From the NCBI RefSeq assembly GCF_030700245.1, contig NZ_JAUYZI010000021.1:43250-107249 (forward strand): a stretch of 64,000 nucleotides of DNA. Reading direction: 5' to 3'. The translations under genes and the position numbers were made by a program. Origin of the DNA: Methylobacterium amylolyticum. GTDB taxonomy: Bacteria; Pseudomonadota; Alphaproteobacteria; Rhizobiales; Beijerinckiaceae. Positions 15,991 through 23,581 of the stretch are shown piece after piece. How positions within the stretch are numbered: position 1 is the stretch's first letter; the number at the start of each line of letters is the position of its first letter. Below the pieces are notes generated by a model that saw only the letters and a program-made list of their open reading frames with translations, searched no databases and had not been told where the DNA came from.

Positions 15991-16602
15991 CTATTGCTCC
16001 AGCCCCCGGCTCCTGGCGAAGGCCGCCTTGCCGAGGGTCCGGCGTCTGGCCAGCTTGGCCATTTTCTCGGTGATGATCTCGACCGGAACTAACTCGGGGT
16101 CGAACGGGCCGCCGTACCACGCCAGCATCGCCTTATGCTCACGATGGCGGGGCTTGGTGACCGCCTTCTCGAACTCCTCGAAACCCAACGTGCCGCCCAC
16201 GTCTTCCGGTGGGGCGCGTCTGGCACCGTAGAGGAACCGGGGATACTCGACGGCCGGGTCAGCCGGGCCGATGGCCTCGACCCTCACGGTGTGTTGCCAG
16301 TTGTCTCCGAAGTCGTAGACGTAGGCGAACGTCTCGGCTCCGTCCTCCAGCACCGTGCCGAGCTTGGTGGTCTTGGCGTTACGGGTGTTCGGGTCGGGCC
16401 ATTCGAGGTCGGGCAGCGCGTACCGGTGATCCCCGGAGCGGAAGGCGAACAGATGGTAGTCCTCGAACGGCATGGCCGCCTGGATCACCTCGTGCAGCCC
16501 TTTCAGGGTCATCGTCAGCGGCACCTCGACGGTGCGCCAGACGGCCGGCATGCTGTCGTCCAAGGTGATGCGCAGCCGGGCGATGCGGTCCACGTAGCTC
16601 AT
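15991..16602 (-). CDS. pRiA4b ORF-3-like protein
   Basis: The 203-residue product matches the 'plasmid pRiA4b ORF-3-like' family, found on plasmids, islands and transposons and without a settled biochemical role. Typical motifs are ARLRITLDDSMPAVWRTVEV, LHEVIQAAMPFEDYHLFAF, TFAYVYDFGDNWQHTV and the C-terminal HKAMLAWYGGPFDPE. Start 16602 (MSYVDRIARL) fits the family; a GTG at 16677 adds 25 unconserved residues and has no ribosome site. It is convergent with the serine recombinase. Confidence 0.85.
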   Translation of the reverse strand: MSYVDRIARLRITLDDSMPAVWRTVEVPLTMTLKGLHEVIQAAMPFEDYHLFAFRSGDHRYALPDLEWPDPNTRNAKTTKLGTVLEDGAETFAYVYDFGDNWQHTVRVEAIGPADPAVEYPRFLYGARRAPPEDVGGTLGFEEFEKAVTKPRHREHKAMLAWYGGPFDPELVPVEIITEKMAKLARRRTLGKAAFARSRGLEQ

Positions 16603-16832
16603 GGCGGCACGATAGGCGGTCCGCGGGGCCTGTCGAGCGAGACCGCTGACGGTGCCCTGGGTGATTTCCCGGACCACTAGGAGAAAGGACCGGCTGCGTG
16701 TGGGGCGATAAGGGCCACCGCTAGGAGAAACACGCCCGCGTTCGCGACCGGGTGTATCAGTCTATTTCGGCATCTCCCCGTGCCCCTTCGCGCCCGCCTG
16801 CCGGGCACCTTCACCTTCCCAGGATCATTACC

Positions 16833-18173
16833 ATGCCCGCACCGTCAGAGCGTGCACCCGAGAGGTGCGCGCCGAACAACCATGCCCGCTACCCGTGGCT
16901 CGACGAGTGGATGGGGGCTGCTACGCCGCGCCTCTGTCGTCTGGTCGAGGAGGCCACCGCCTTCGTCGCCCAGCATGAGCGCGAGACCGATCCCCGGCAG
17001 AGGCAACGCCGCCCCGCCGACCACGCCAAGCACCTGACCGCGATCGAAGTCACCACCGCGAACCTCGTGCACACCGTTTTGAGCCCCCAGGAGGGCCGCA
17101 GGGCTGTCCTCACCGGTAACCCCGAGGGTGGCCGCACCCGCTACGACAACCCGGCGATGGGCAAGCCCTACAGGCGCCTTCTCGGTGCTCTTGAGGACAT
17201 CGGCTGGTTGGATCGGCAGGTGGGGTCCCGTGGTCGGGAGGGGCGCTTCGCATCCTCCATCGCGCCGACCCCGGCCTTCCGGGCGAAGGTGATCGAAGCC
17301 GGCATCACCCTGACGGACCTCGGCCGGATCGAGGGGGAGGAGGTCATCCTCGCCAAGCGGAAGGAGACCACCGGGGGCGGTGACCTGATCCGGGTGGGCT
17401 TGGTGAACTACCCGGAGAGCGAGCAGGCACGGGGACTGCGCGAGACCATGCGGGCGGTGAACGCCTTCGTGGCCGGGGCGGACATCACCTTCCTCGACGA
17501 TGGCCTCGGGCCGGTGGACACCACCGACCGGGTGCAGCGGCGGCACTTCCTTTGCGCGGCCGGCGACGACCACCTGGGCTTCGACCTCGGCGGGCGCCTC
17601 TACGGCGGCGCTTGGCAGAACCTCCCCAAGACCCGGCGCGGGAACCTCAGGATCGAGGGCGAGCCCATCGCGGTCCTCGACTACGCCTCGATGGCACCCC
17701 GGCTGGCCTACGCGAGCCTGGGGCTGGAGCCCCCTGAGGGGGACATCTACGCCCTGCCAGGCCTGGACACCCGAGAGGTGCGGCCTGCTGTGAAGGCTAG
17801 CTTTAACACCCTGCTTTGCGACCCCTTCACCCGGACGCGGGGTTGGCCCACCGCCGATGAGGGTGACCCGGTGCTACCACGGGGCTGGAGCGTCCCTCGG
17901 TTCAGGGATGCCCTCCTGTCCCGCCACCCTCTCCTGGCACCCTGCCTGGGCACCGGGATGGCCCCTCAGCTCCAGAACACGGAGAGCGTGATCCTGATGG
18001 AAGTGCTGGTGGAGATGAAGGCCAGGGGCATCCCCGTCCTCAGCCTCCATGACGGCCTGTTCTGTCCGGTCTCCCGGTCAACGGAGGTGGGGAAGGTGAT
18101 GGGGGTAGCAGCCTCCGATGTCGCTCACGTCACCATCCCGGTGGACGTGAAGGTCCCCCGTGCTGCTGTCTAA
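16833..18173 (+). CDS. DNA-polymerase-palm-like protein (family A-like motifs), function unknown
   Basis: The 446-residue protein has three ordered motifs resembling family A DNA polymerases. Motif A is D283 in VLDYASMAPRLAYA, followed by GDIYALPG. Motif B is an R-x6-K-x3-N pattern in TREVRPAVKASFN (K321, N325). Motif C is H406-D407 in VLSLHDGLFC. The N-terminal 150 residues are unlike Pol I, and there is no 3'-5' exonuclease box. The length is about half of Pol I, so this is at most a reduced palm/fingers polymerase. An island-encoded replication or repair role is inferred. The start at 16833 has AGGA upstream. It could also be a catalytically dead relative. Confidence 0.55.
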   Translation: MPAPSERAPERCAPNNHARYPWLDEWMGAATPRLCRLVEEATAFVAQHERETDPRQRQRRPADHAKHLTAIEVTTANLVHTVLSPQEGRRAVLTGNPEGGRTRYDNPAMGKPYRRLLGALEDIGWLDRQVGSRGREGRFASSIAPTPAFRAKVIEAGITLTDLGRIEGEEVILAKRKETTGGGDLIRVGLVNYPESEQARGLRETMRAVNAFVAGADITFLDDGLGPVDTTDRVQRRHFLCAAGDDHLGFDLGGRLYGGAWQNLPKTRRGNLRIEGEPIAVLDYASMAPRLAYASLGLEPPEGDIYALPGLDTREVRPAVKASFNTLLCDPFTRTRGWPTADEGDPVLPRGWSVPRFRDALLSRHPLLAPCLGTGMAPQLQNTESVILMEVLVEMKARGIPVLSLHDGLFCPVSRSTEVGKVMGVAASDVAHVTIPVDVKVPRAAV

Positions 18174-18443
18174 GGAACACCCAAACTACCATCTACAAGA
18201 CCCGTAACTTCTGATGATCTGACAGCCACTTAGCGGACGGCCCGTCAAAGCCGCTCCGGACGCCGCAGGAACCCCGTGACCGCAGCCGGCAGTGGCTTGT
18301 CCTCGACACCGTCGAAGCCCGTCAGCGAGCCCCTGAGGCGATCCCAGGGGCATCACAGAACCACCCCACCGCACACGTCCGATCTCCCCCTCAGCGGCTT
18401 CCTCCGGGGCGCCGTTCCCGTCCTCATGCGCGAGAGCAACACC
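18174..18443. other. Gene-free stretch left of the nested transposon
   Basis: No convincing gene is seen. A weak in-frame extension of the interrupted reading frame reaches back to 18276 but is Ser/Pro/Arg-rich with no ribosome site. It may contain the promoter of the interrupted gene. Confidence 0.35.
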
Positions 18444-18515
18444 ATGACCATCATCGAAGAAGACGCCCTGATACGGCACGTCCTCACCAGCACCATGCAG
18501 GACGGCTCCCGGTAG
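18444..18515 (+). pseudogene. 5' part of a gene interrupted by the IS1-like transposon
   Basis: The frame MTIIEEDALIRHVLTSTMQD runs into the left transposon end and stops at the TAG at 18513-18515, which lies inside the terminal repeat. If the element and one CGGCTCCC copy are removed, the frame continues without a break at 22457 (…DGSPISSGVKADVIL…). An ATG at 18426 would add six residues. The family is not recognised. The exact in-frame junction supports a recent insertion into a coding sequence. Confidence 0.65.
18503..18510. repeat. Target-site duplication, left copy
   Basis: CGGCTCCC immediately before the left terminal repeat is repeated at 22449-22456 immediately after the right one. 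The 8-bp length fits the 8-9 bp duplications made by IS1-family transposition. Confidence 0.85.
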
Positions 18516-18532
18516 TGGGTCAGTTTGAAATC
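18511..18532 (+). repeat. Terminal inverted repeat, left end
   Basis: Twenty-two bases starting GGTAGTGGGTCAGTTTGAA match the reverse complement of 22427-22448 at 21 positions (third base T/C). Similarity stops just inside. Confidence 0.9.
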
Positions 18533-18586
18533 CCACTTGCTTGACCCGCCCTTGGTGACGGCGGGAGCGCGTGGCATGGTCGGGGG

Positions 18587-18817
18587 ATGATAAGGTTCAC
18601 ACTCGCCGTCATGGCAGATGGGCAGGCCGAGCCCCTGCAACGCATCCCCGTTGAGGCGACCGATCTGACTACCGCGATGTTCCGCGCCGGTCAGGCTTTT
18701 GATGGCGTCCGCGAGCTGCATCCGACAGCAACGTACATCACGCTCACGGTTGACCCCGATCAGGCGTGGCGGCGCATTGCCGAAGAAGGCCACGACGATC
18801 AGTGGCAGGACGCGTGA
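18587..18817 (+). CDS. Small hypothetical passenger protein
   Basis: The 76-residue product (MIRFTLAVMADGQAEPLQRI…) is probably a small alpha/beta soluble protein; no family is recognised. It starts 54 bp inside the left transposon end behind a G-rich ribosome site and overlaps the next gene by one base (TGATG). It is therefore the first gene of a compact passenger operon (18587-20531). Confidence 0.5.
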   Translation: MIRFTLAVMADGQAEPLQRIPVEATDLTTAMFRAGQAFDGVRELHPTATYITLTVDPDQAWRRIAEEGHDDQWQDA

Positions 18818-19062
18818 TGACCGCCCCCAAGCGCCCCCGCGACCCCAACCAACTCGCCAAGTTCATCGTGGATGCAGCGACGGGTGTAACTGACCCCGAT
18901 AGACAGTCTCAAGTTGATCGGCCAAGCTCGCCCGCAACTGAGTTCGCGAGAAGCGGCGGCTTGAAGGGAGGACGGGCGCGGGCCGACAAGCTGTCGGCCG
19001 AGGAGCGTTCCGCAATTGCCCGTACAGCCGCCGCCGCACGGTGGCGGAAAGATGACGGCTGA
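18817..19062 (+). CDS. Small basic protein with SKGG(K/R)ARA-type motif, partner of the Ntn-hydrolase candidate
   Basis: The 81-residue product has an N-terminal RDPNQLAKFIVDAATG segment and a basic C-terminal segment GGLKGGRARADKLSAEERSA followed by IARTAAAARW. The latter is a recurring motif in small bacterial proteins of unknown role, probably nucleic-acid binding. It is translationally coupled on both sides: one-base overlap with the gene before, and 11-base overlap with the proteasome-like gene after. That tight coupling suggests that it acts with, or is a substrate or adaptor of, the downstream protein (inference). Confidence 0.6.
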   Translation: MTAPKRPRDPNQLAKFIVDAATGVTDPDRQSQVDRPSSPATEFARSGGLKGGRARADKLSAEERSAIARTAAAARWRKDDG

Positions 19063-20359
19063 GATTGCAATTCTGAACAAATCTGCCGTCGCTTTGGCTG
19101 CAGATAGCGCCGTTAGTATAGGTCAACCACCAAATCTCAAGATATATAATACAGTCAATAAGATATTCGAGCTGAGTTGCTATCATCCAGTTGGCGTTAT
19201 GATCTATGGCAGACTCGACTATATGGGCTTGCCCTTCGAGTCTATAATAAAGGAATACCGTAATCAGCTTAAGAGAAAATCATTTGATCAGATACAGGGC
19301 TACAGAGACGATTTTCTAAATTACATTTCAACAATCGTCCCGTACACAACCGTCGACGAAGAAGATAATGCCTACATGGTCCTGCTTGATCTATTCAGCA
19401 GAGCTGAGGCAGAAATCCAACAACTCGTTATTCAAGACGTGATTGCTCGGAACTCTTACCAGAAAAGCAAAGTGAACGGCATAGCGCAAGGCTATATCAA
19501 TGATCAGATTGCCAAACTCAAGCCGTTGAAATTCGTCAAAGGATCAACGAGCAATAAACTAGCGACAAAATACGATACTATATTTGATGAGTTGACGGCA
19601 AAAGTGATGGGGAGCCTTGTCCCGACTGAGACAACTCGCAAAACGCTGCGAGCGTATGCTGGTATGTTCCTAGCAAAAACCGAATTTTCGTCGTATCGGA
19701 CTGGACTAGTTTTCGCCGGCTTCGGAGACAAAGAACGCTGCCCATCCTTAGAAGCTATCGAAACAGACGGCATCATTAATGGCAGATTAAAGTACGTCGG
19801 CAAAGAGAGTATTGATATTGGCAGAAGACCGCCGCAAGCTGATATACTCGGCTTTGCTCAAGACGACATGATGAAGAGCTTTCTTGACGGCGCCGACCCA
19901 TCGGTGAAAAAATACTTTGACGACTTGATTGGCGACATTATTACCGAGACATCGCGAGAGGTGCTAAACGCAATGCTCAACAACAAAACAAAAGTCGATC
20001 AAACCCTTGTGTCTATGGCACCGGTCATATCGAAGATGCAAGGAGACTACATAAAGAAGACAGATGACTACATTAAAAAGTATTCCTCAGCACCAATTAA
20101 GGACATGATACGCCTGATGCCGAGGCAAGAGATGTCGACGCTGGCGTCATCTTTGATCGAGATCACATCCCTCAAGCGAAAAGTCACTCGTCAACAGGAA
20201 ACTGTTGGCGGCGAGGTCGACGTTGCGATAATATCTAAATCGGAGGGATTCGTTTGGGTCAAGCGTAAGCATTATTTCCCAGCGGAGTTGAACCAGAGGT
20301 TTTTCGCACGACATTACAACTCTGGAACGGAGGACCGCGATGCGCCAGAAGGAAAGTGA
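19052..20359 (+). CDS. HslV/proteasome-like Ntn-hydrolase candidate with long C-terminal extension
   Basis: The 435-residue product begins MTAEIAILNKSAVALAADSA, then NKIFEL. Aligned with HslV (MTTIVSV… AGDG… KKVRRL), the threonine right after the initiator Met would be the N-terminal nucleophile T1, D18 falls exactly at HslV D17, and K37 close to HslV K33; a small hydrophobic strand and Gly follow (VGVMIYG). HslV is about 175 residues, so some 250 C-terminal residues are extra, including a charged helical region (ISKMQGDYIKKTDDYIKKY) and VAIISKSEGFVWVKRKHYF. No ATPase partner is in the island. The start at 19052 has GGCGGAAAG upstream. The gene is AT-rich. The fold is an inference from motif spacing only. 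Confidence 0.55.
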   Translation: MTAEIAILNKSAVALAADSAVSIGQPPNLKIYNTVNKIFELSCYHPVGVMIYGRLDYMGLPFESIIKEYRNQLKRKSFDQIQGYRDDFLNYISTIVPYTTVDEEDNAYMVLLDLFSRAEAEIQQLVIQDVIARNSYQKSKVNGIAQGYINDQIAKLKPLKFVKGSTSNKLATKYDTIFDELTAKVMGSLVPTETTRKTLRAYAGMFLAKTEFSSYRTGLVFAGFGDKERCPSLEAIETDGIINGRLKYVGKESIDIGRRPPQADILGFAQDDMMKSFLDGADPSVKKYFDDLIGDIITETSREVLNAMLNNKTKVDQTLVSMAPVISKMQGDYIKKTDDYIKKYSSAPIKDMIRLMPRQEMSTLASSLIEITSLKRKVTRQQETVGGEVDVAIISKSEGFVWVKRKHYFPAELNQRFFARHYNSGTEDRDAPEGK

Positions 20360-20531
20360 TCGCCCTTTCCCGAAAATTAGCGAGCGCGATGAACGCGTTA
20401 TGCCGTCATCGTTCGTTCAGCCACCGGCTCTCACTCCTACCGAGGCCGCTCGTCTGGCGTCCCGGGAGGTCACGGCCAAGTACCGGGACGAGCTTCGAGA
20501 TGCCATAGCCAAAGCGACCCATGATGCTTGA
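20340..20531 (+). CDS. Small hypothetical protein overlapping the Ntn-hydrolase candidate
   Basis: The product is 63 residues, rich in Arg/Glu/Lys, with a helical second half (LTPTEAARLASREVTAKYRD, then ELRDAIAKA). Its start overlaps the end of the previous gene by 20 bases in another frame, continuing the pattern of coupled genes from 18587. No family is recognised. It could be a fourth operon member. Confidence 0.4.
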   Translation: MRQKESDRPFPKISERDERVMPSSFVQPPALTPTEAARLASREVTAKYRDELRDAIAKATHDA

Positions 20532-20565
20532 CTGACAAGCACAAGGGTCATATTGTCGGAGGGCT

Positions 20566-21438
20566 ATGAACAGGCTCTCCGCCACTGACCGTGCGCGCAT
20601 TCTGCACCTCCTGTGCGAGGGTAGTTCGATCCGCGCCGTGGTCCGCCTCACCGGGGCCAGCAAGAACACCGTCGCCAAGCTGCTCGTGGACGCCGGGAAG
20701 GCGTGCGCGGCCTATCACGATGAGCACGTCCGCAATGTCCGGGCGAAGCGCGTCCAAGTCGATGAGATCTGGAGCTTCACCTACGCCAAGCAGAAGAACG
20801 TGGCGGGCGCCAAGGCGGCCCCGGACGGCGCTGGCGACACATGGACGTGGGCGGCGATCGACGCCGACACGAAGCTCGTGCTGTCCTACTTCATCGGTGC
20901 CCGGGACGGCGAGTGCGCCTCGTGGTTCATCACCGACCTCAAGGAACGGCTCGCCAAGAAGGTGCAGCTCACCTCAGACGGCCATAAGGCGTACCTTGAG
21001 GCGGTCGAGGATGCGTTCGGCGCGGACGTGGACTACGCGCAGCTCGTGAAGATCTACGGTAGCCCGCCCGGCGCCGAGGAGGGCCGCTACAGCCCCGTGG
21101 AGTGTACCGGGGCGGTCAAGCACAAGATCGAGGGCGCGCCCGATCCTGCGCACGTCTCCACGTCCTACGTGGAGCGTCAGAACCTCACCATGCGGATGCA
21201 CATGCGCCGGTTCACCCGGATCACGAACGCGTTCTCGAAGAAGGTCGAGCATCACGCCTACGCGGTGGCGCTGCACTTCCTGTACTACAACTTCGTTCGG
21301 CTGCACGGGAAGCTGCGGGTCAGCCCGGCGATGGCGGCGGGCGTGACCGATCGGCTGTGGGAGATCGGCGATATCGTCGCGCTAGTAGAGGTGGTTGATG
21401 CGAAGCCTAGCAAACGCGGATCTTATAAAAAAACTTGA
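20566..21438 (+). CDS. IS1-family-like DDE transposase
   Basis: The 290-residue protein has an N-terminal helix-turn-helix (LCEGSSIRAVVRLTGASKNT, about 17-36) and a DDE core: VDEIWSFTY, the following TWAAIDADTKL, LTSDGHKAYLEAV, and the glutamate in SYVERQNLTMRMHMRRFTR. This order and the HTH/VERQN signatures fit IS1-type transposases of proteobacteria. A TCGGAGGG ribosome site precedes the ATG. Unlike its neighbours in the element it is GC-rich. Ends of 22 bp with an 8-bp duplication surround it 2.06 kb upstream and 1.0 kb downstream. Confidence 0.85.
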   Translation: MNRLSATDRARILHLLCEGSSIRAVVRLTGASKNTVAKLLVDAGKACAAYHDEHVRNVRAKRVQVDEIWSFTYAKQKNVAGAKAAPDGAGDTWTWAAIDADTKLVLSYFIGARDGECASWFITDLKERLAKKVQLTSDGHKAYLEAVEDAFGADVDYAQLVKIYGSPPGAEEGRYSPVECTGAVKHKIEGAPDPAHVSTSYVERQNLTMRMHMRRFTRITNAFSKKVEHHAYAVALHFLYYNFVRLHGKLRVSPAMAAGVTDRLWEIGDIVALVEVVDAKPSKRGSYKKT

Positions 21439-21442
21439 ATGT

Positions 21443-22375
21443 CTAATCCTCGAAGTTGTCAGACAGAGGCGTTATTTTCCTCATTATATACTTTGCAGAT
21501 GATTCGATCTCCGGAAACAACGAACTTTCATTTATATTAATTACATCTAATTCATCTAATAGAGATTTTTTTGACGCGGCAGGTATAGCTATTCTAGTAA
21601 TTTGAATATCTGACTCGTTATTGTCTAATAAACCAGTTTCTAAACCGAAGGCAAGAAATGCCCCTTGTTGCGCAATGATTCTCTTATTGTTTTGCTTGGG
21701 TTTTACAACATGAGTTCGAAAAAGATCCTCAGGCTCAATTTCTGGCAAAAAGTGGGGTTTTTCTCCGCGAATAAATTGCAACAATCTGCGCCCGGCAGTA
21801 CAATTTACGATTAGATTAGTACTGTTTGCTGCTCTCAATTCATTACGTTCGCTGCCGCTAAGATTCGAAAGATTTGCGACGCAACTAATGGCGTCGCTAT
21901 CGTAATACTTGATTAATCTTTTGTCGATGCTGAATCGAACAACGTGTCCATCTTCATTTTTGCTGCTCTTGCAGCAGAAATACAAGCCAACCAATGGATT
22001 GTAGCTTACATCCATAAGGCGCGTCGGAAGTGAGAAGTGCTGCATACGGACTAGTTGATCGAATACGCTGCGATCTTCAAGAAACTCTCCAGGATGCAGG
22101 GCAATCAGTTCCCGGCGAATGCTTTTTTCATCCCTGCGATGGTTTTTATCGCGGAACAAACTAGGAAGTATTTTGTAAGAGTTCTTGGAATGACCCCGAT
22201 ATAGATGAGTCTTATTTGTTGAGGCGTTAAATTGTTTAATCTCATCGATGTACTGCGACAGTTTTGCGATAGGAGCAATTTTAGGCTGCCCGACTAATGG
22301 CCTTTTCACCGTGGCAGCGGGCTTTGCCGAACCAGTTTGCGCCTTTTTGGTAACTATTATCTTCGCCACGGTCAT
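21443..22375 (-). CDS. FRG-domain protein (transposon passenger)
   Basis: The 310-residue product carries an FRG domain from about residue 57: THLYRGHSKNSYKILPSLFR, then FDQLVRMQHFSLPTRLMDVS and NPLVGLYFCC. These are the three conserved blocks of this family, which recurs in bacterial defence islands and whose biochemical activity I cannot state from the sequence. The N-terminal 40 residues are Lys/Ala/Pro-rich. The gene is strongly AT-rich, converges with the transposase with only a 4-bp gap, and ends at the right of the transposon with its promoter facing inward from 22376-22426. Confidence 0.8.
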   Translation of the reverse strand: MTVAKIIVTKKAQTGSAKPAATVKRPLVGQPKIAPIAKLSQYIDEIKQFNASTNKTHLYRGHSKNSYKILPSLFRDKNHRRDEKSIRRELIALHPGEFLEDRSVFDQLVRMQHFSLPTRLMDVSYNPLVGLYFCCKSSKNEDGHVVRFSIDKRLIKYYDSDAISCVANLSNLSGSERNELRAANSTNLIVNCTAGRRLLQFIRGEKPHFLPEIEPEDLFRTHVVKPKQNNKRIIAQQGAFLAFGLETGLLDNNESDIQITRIAIPAASKKSLLDELDVININESSLFPEIESSAKYIMRKITPLSDNFED

Positions 22376-22426
22376 GCCCCGCCTACGGGGGCAGATCGTA
22401 AGCGCGGCGGCTCATTGAGCGCAAGA

Positions 22427-22448
22427 GATTTCAAACTGACCCACTGCC
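22427..22448 (-). repeat. Terminal inverted repeat, right end
   Basis: The reverse complement starts GGCAGTGGGTCAGTTTGAA and matches 18511-18532 at 21 of 22 positions. The target duplication CGGCTCCC follows at 22449-22456. Confidence 0.9.
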
Positions 22449-22737
22449 CGGCTCCCCTATCAGCAGCGGGGTCAAAGCCGATGTGATCCTGTCCCGCTAC
22501 GTGGTCGGTGAGGTGCCGCCTGGGCTGCGCCGGCTCGTCACCATCGGCATCAGCAAGAGCGCCCGAGACGTGCGCCTAAAGGAAGGGCGGTCCATGCTTG
22601 AGATGCCGTTGTCCGCACTCGCCTGTCCCGTAGCAGCTACAAGAGGACCGGCTTCTGCCTCGATGTGCCCTTGGGCTTCATGGTCAGGATGTAGTCGGCG
22701 CCCTTCAGCCCTTCCGCACGAGGTCCAGCCCAGATGA
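22449..22737 (+). pseudogene. 3' part of the gene interrupted by the IS1-like transposon
   Basis: The frame rejoined with 18444-18510 reads …ISSGVKADVILSRYVVGEV, then GLRRLVTIGISKSARDVRLKEG, and stops at 22735-22737. The last third overlaps the convergent tcmP gene and becomes low-complexity (ATRGPASASMCPWASWSGC), so the true end may be different or already decayed. The family is not recognised. Confidence 0.5.
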
Positions 22738-23581
22738 GGTAGTATAGGCGCCCACCCCTCGTGTTGGTGATGAGCTGGGCGCGAGAGACGAAGCCGAACG
22801 CGGCTTCAAGGCGGCCCCTATACCAGTCGAGAAGCCGCGTCTCGCTGTCCGCGAACTTGACGGTGCGCGTGCCGCCCAGGTCTGTGACTTCCTCGTAGGC
22901 GTAATCTCGCCAGTCCGGCGTCCCGAAGAAGGCGTCGAGCGAGATGCTCCAGCCCGAGGGGATCTCCCCGGTCTTCGGCATCATGCGCCGGATGGCCATG
23001 CCCATCGGGAAGTTGATCATCACCTCGATGGCCTTCGTGGCAGCCAGGGCCTCGATGGTCTTCCAGGGCACCTGGATGCCGAAAGGGTCCAGGAAGATGT
23101 AGGCGCGATGGGTCCTCTTGCTAAACCCGGAGCCGAGGAGAGCAAGGAGCGCGCTGTTCGCGTCACCGGGCACGATCTCGATGTTCCGCGACCCGTTGTA
23201 CTCGGTCTGGAGCGCTTGGAGATCAGCAAGGCGCCCCGGGTCCTTCTCGATGAAGATGTAGCGGTGGAAGGGGTTCGGGAGGTCGAGCGCGATGCGCGGC
23301 GAACCCTTCAAGTACCGGGCCTCCTCCGCGATGGGATCAGCCACCGGAGGCAGCTCGTCCGCGAAGAGGTCTGGAAGGCCGCTCGGTTCAACCGGCTTGC
23401 TGTCCTTCGGCCTCTGGCGCACTTCCGAGAGACCTGGCCCAGCGAAGGCGTCCACGTAGACCTTCTGCCAATAGGGCATGTTCTTGAGGTAAGTCGTCCA
23501 GTAGTCGAGGCCCCGGTGGAGGCTGTCGAGCTTCTGTTCTGCCCAAGGGCCGACCTTCTTGTCCTTGGGGCGCTTGGTCAT
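22637..23581 (-). CDS. tcmP: Three-Cys-motif partner protein TcmP
   Basis: The 314-residue protein belongs to the TcmP family, which is found almost always beside a three-Cys-motif protein and has a methyltransferase-like front end. Visible are WTTYLKNMPYWQKVYVDAFAGPG (about 28-50), the FIEKDPGR strand, IEIVPGDANSALLALL, and AYIFLDPFGIQVPW. The biochemical role is not known to me. Its ATG overlaps the stop of the upstream three-Cys gene by four bases, so the pair is one operon. GC is intermediate between host and AT-rich cargo. Confidence 0.88.
   Translation of the reverse strand: MTKRPKDKKVGPWAEQKLDSLHRGLDYWTTYLKNMPYWQKVYVDAFAGPGLSEVRQRPKDSKPVEPSGLPDLFADELPPVADPIAEEARYLKGSPRIALDLPNPFHRYIFIEKDPGRLADLQALQTEYNGSRNIEIVPGDANSALLALLGSGFSKRTHRAYIFLDPFGIQVPWKTIEALAATKAIEVMINFPMGMAIRRMMPKTGEIPSGWSISLDAFFGTPDWRDYAYEEVTDLGGTRTVKFADSETRLLDWYRGRLEAAFGFVSRAQLITNTRGGRLYYLIWAGPRAEGLKGADYILTMKPKGTSRQKPVLL

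Larger units (their letters stand above)
18511..22448. mobile_element. IS1-family-like transposon carrying passenger genes
   Basis: This is a 3938-bp element with 22-bp terminal inverted repeats, GGTAGTGGGTCAGTTTGAA… on the left (18511-18532) and GGCAGTGGGTCAGTTTGAA… read inwards on the right (22427-22448), one mismatch. It is flanked by an 8-bp duplication. Ends starting GGTAGTG resemble IS1 ends (GGTAATG). One IS1-like transposase is inside. Passengers are genes at 18587, 18817, 19052 and 20340 (plus strand) and an FRG-domain gene on the minus strand. Most passengers are AT-rich, unlike the transposase, so they probably have another origin. Confidence 0.9.

Noticed and set aside
19052..20359. 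Calling the Ntn-like protein HslV itself
   Set aside because: Only the N-terminal motif spacing matches; the length is more than double and no HslU is present, so a firm name is not justified.
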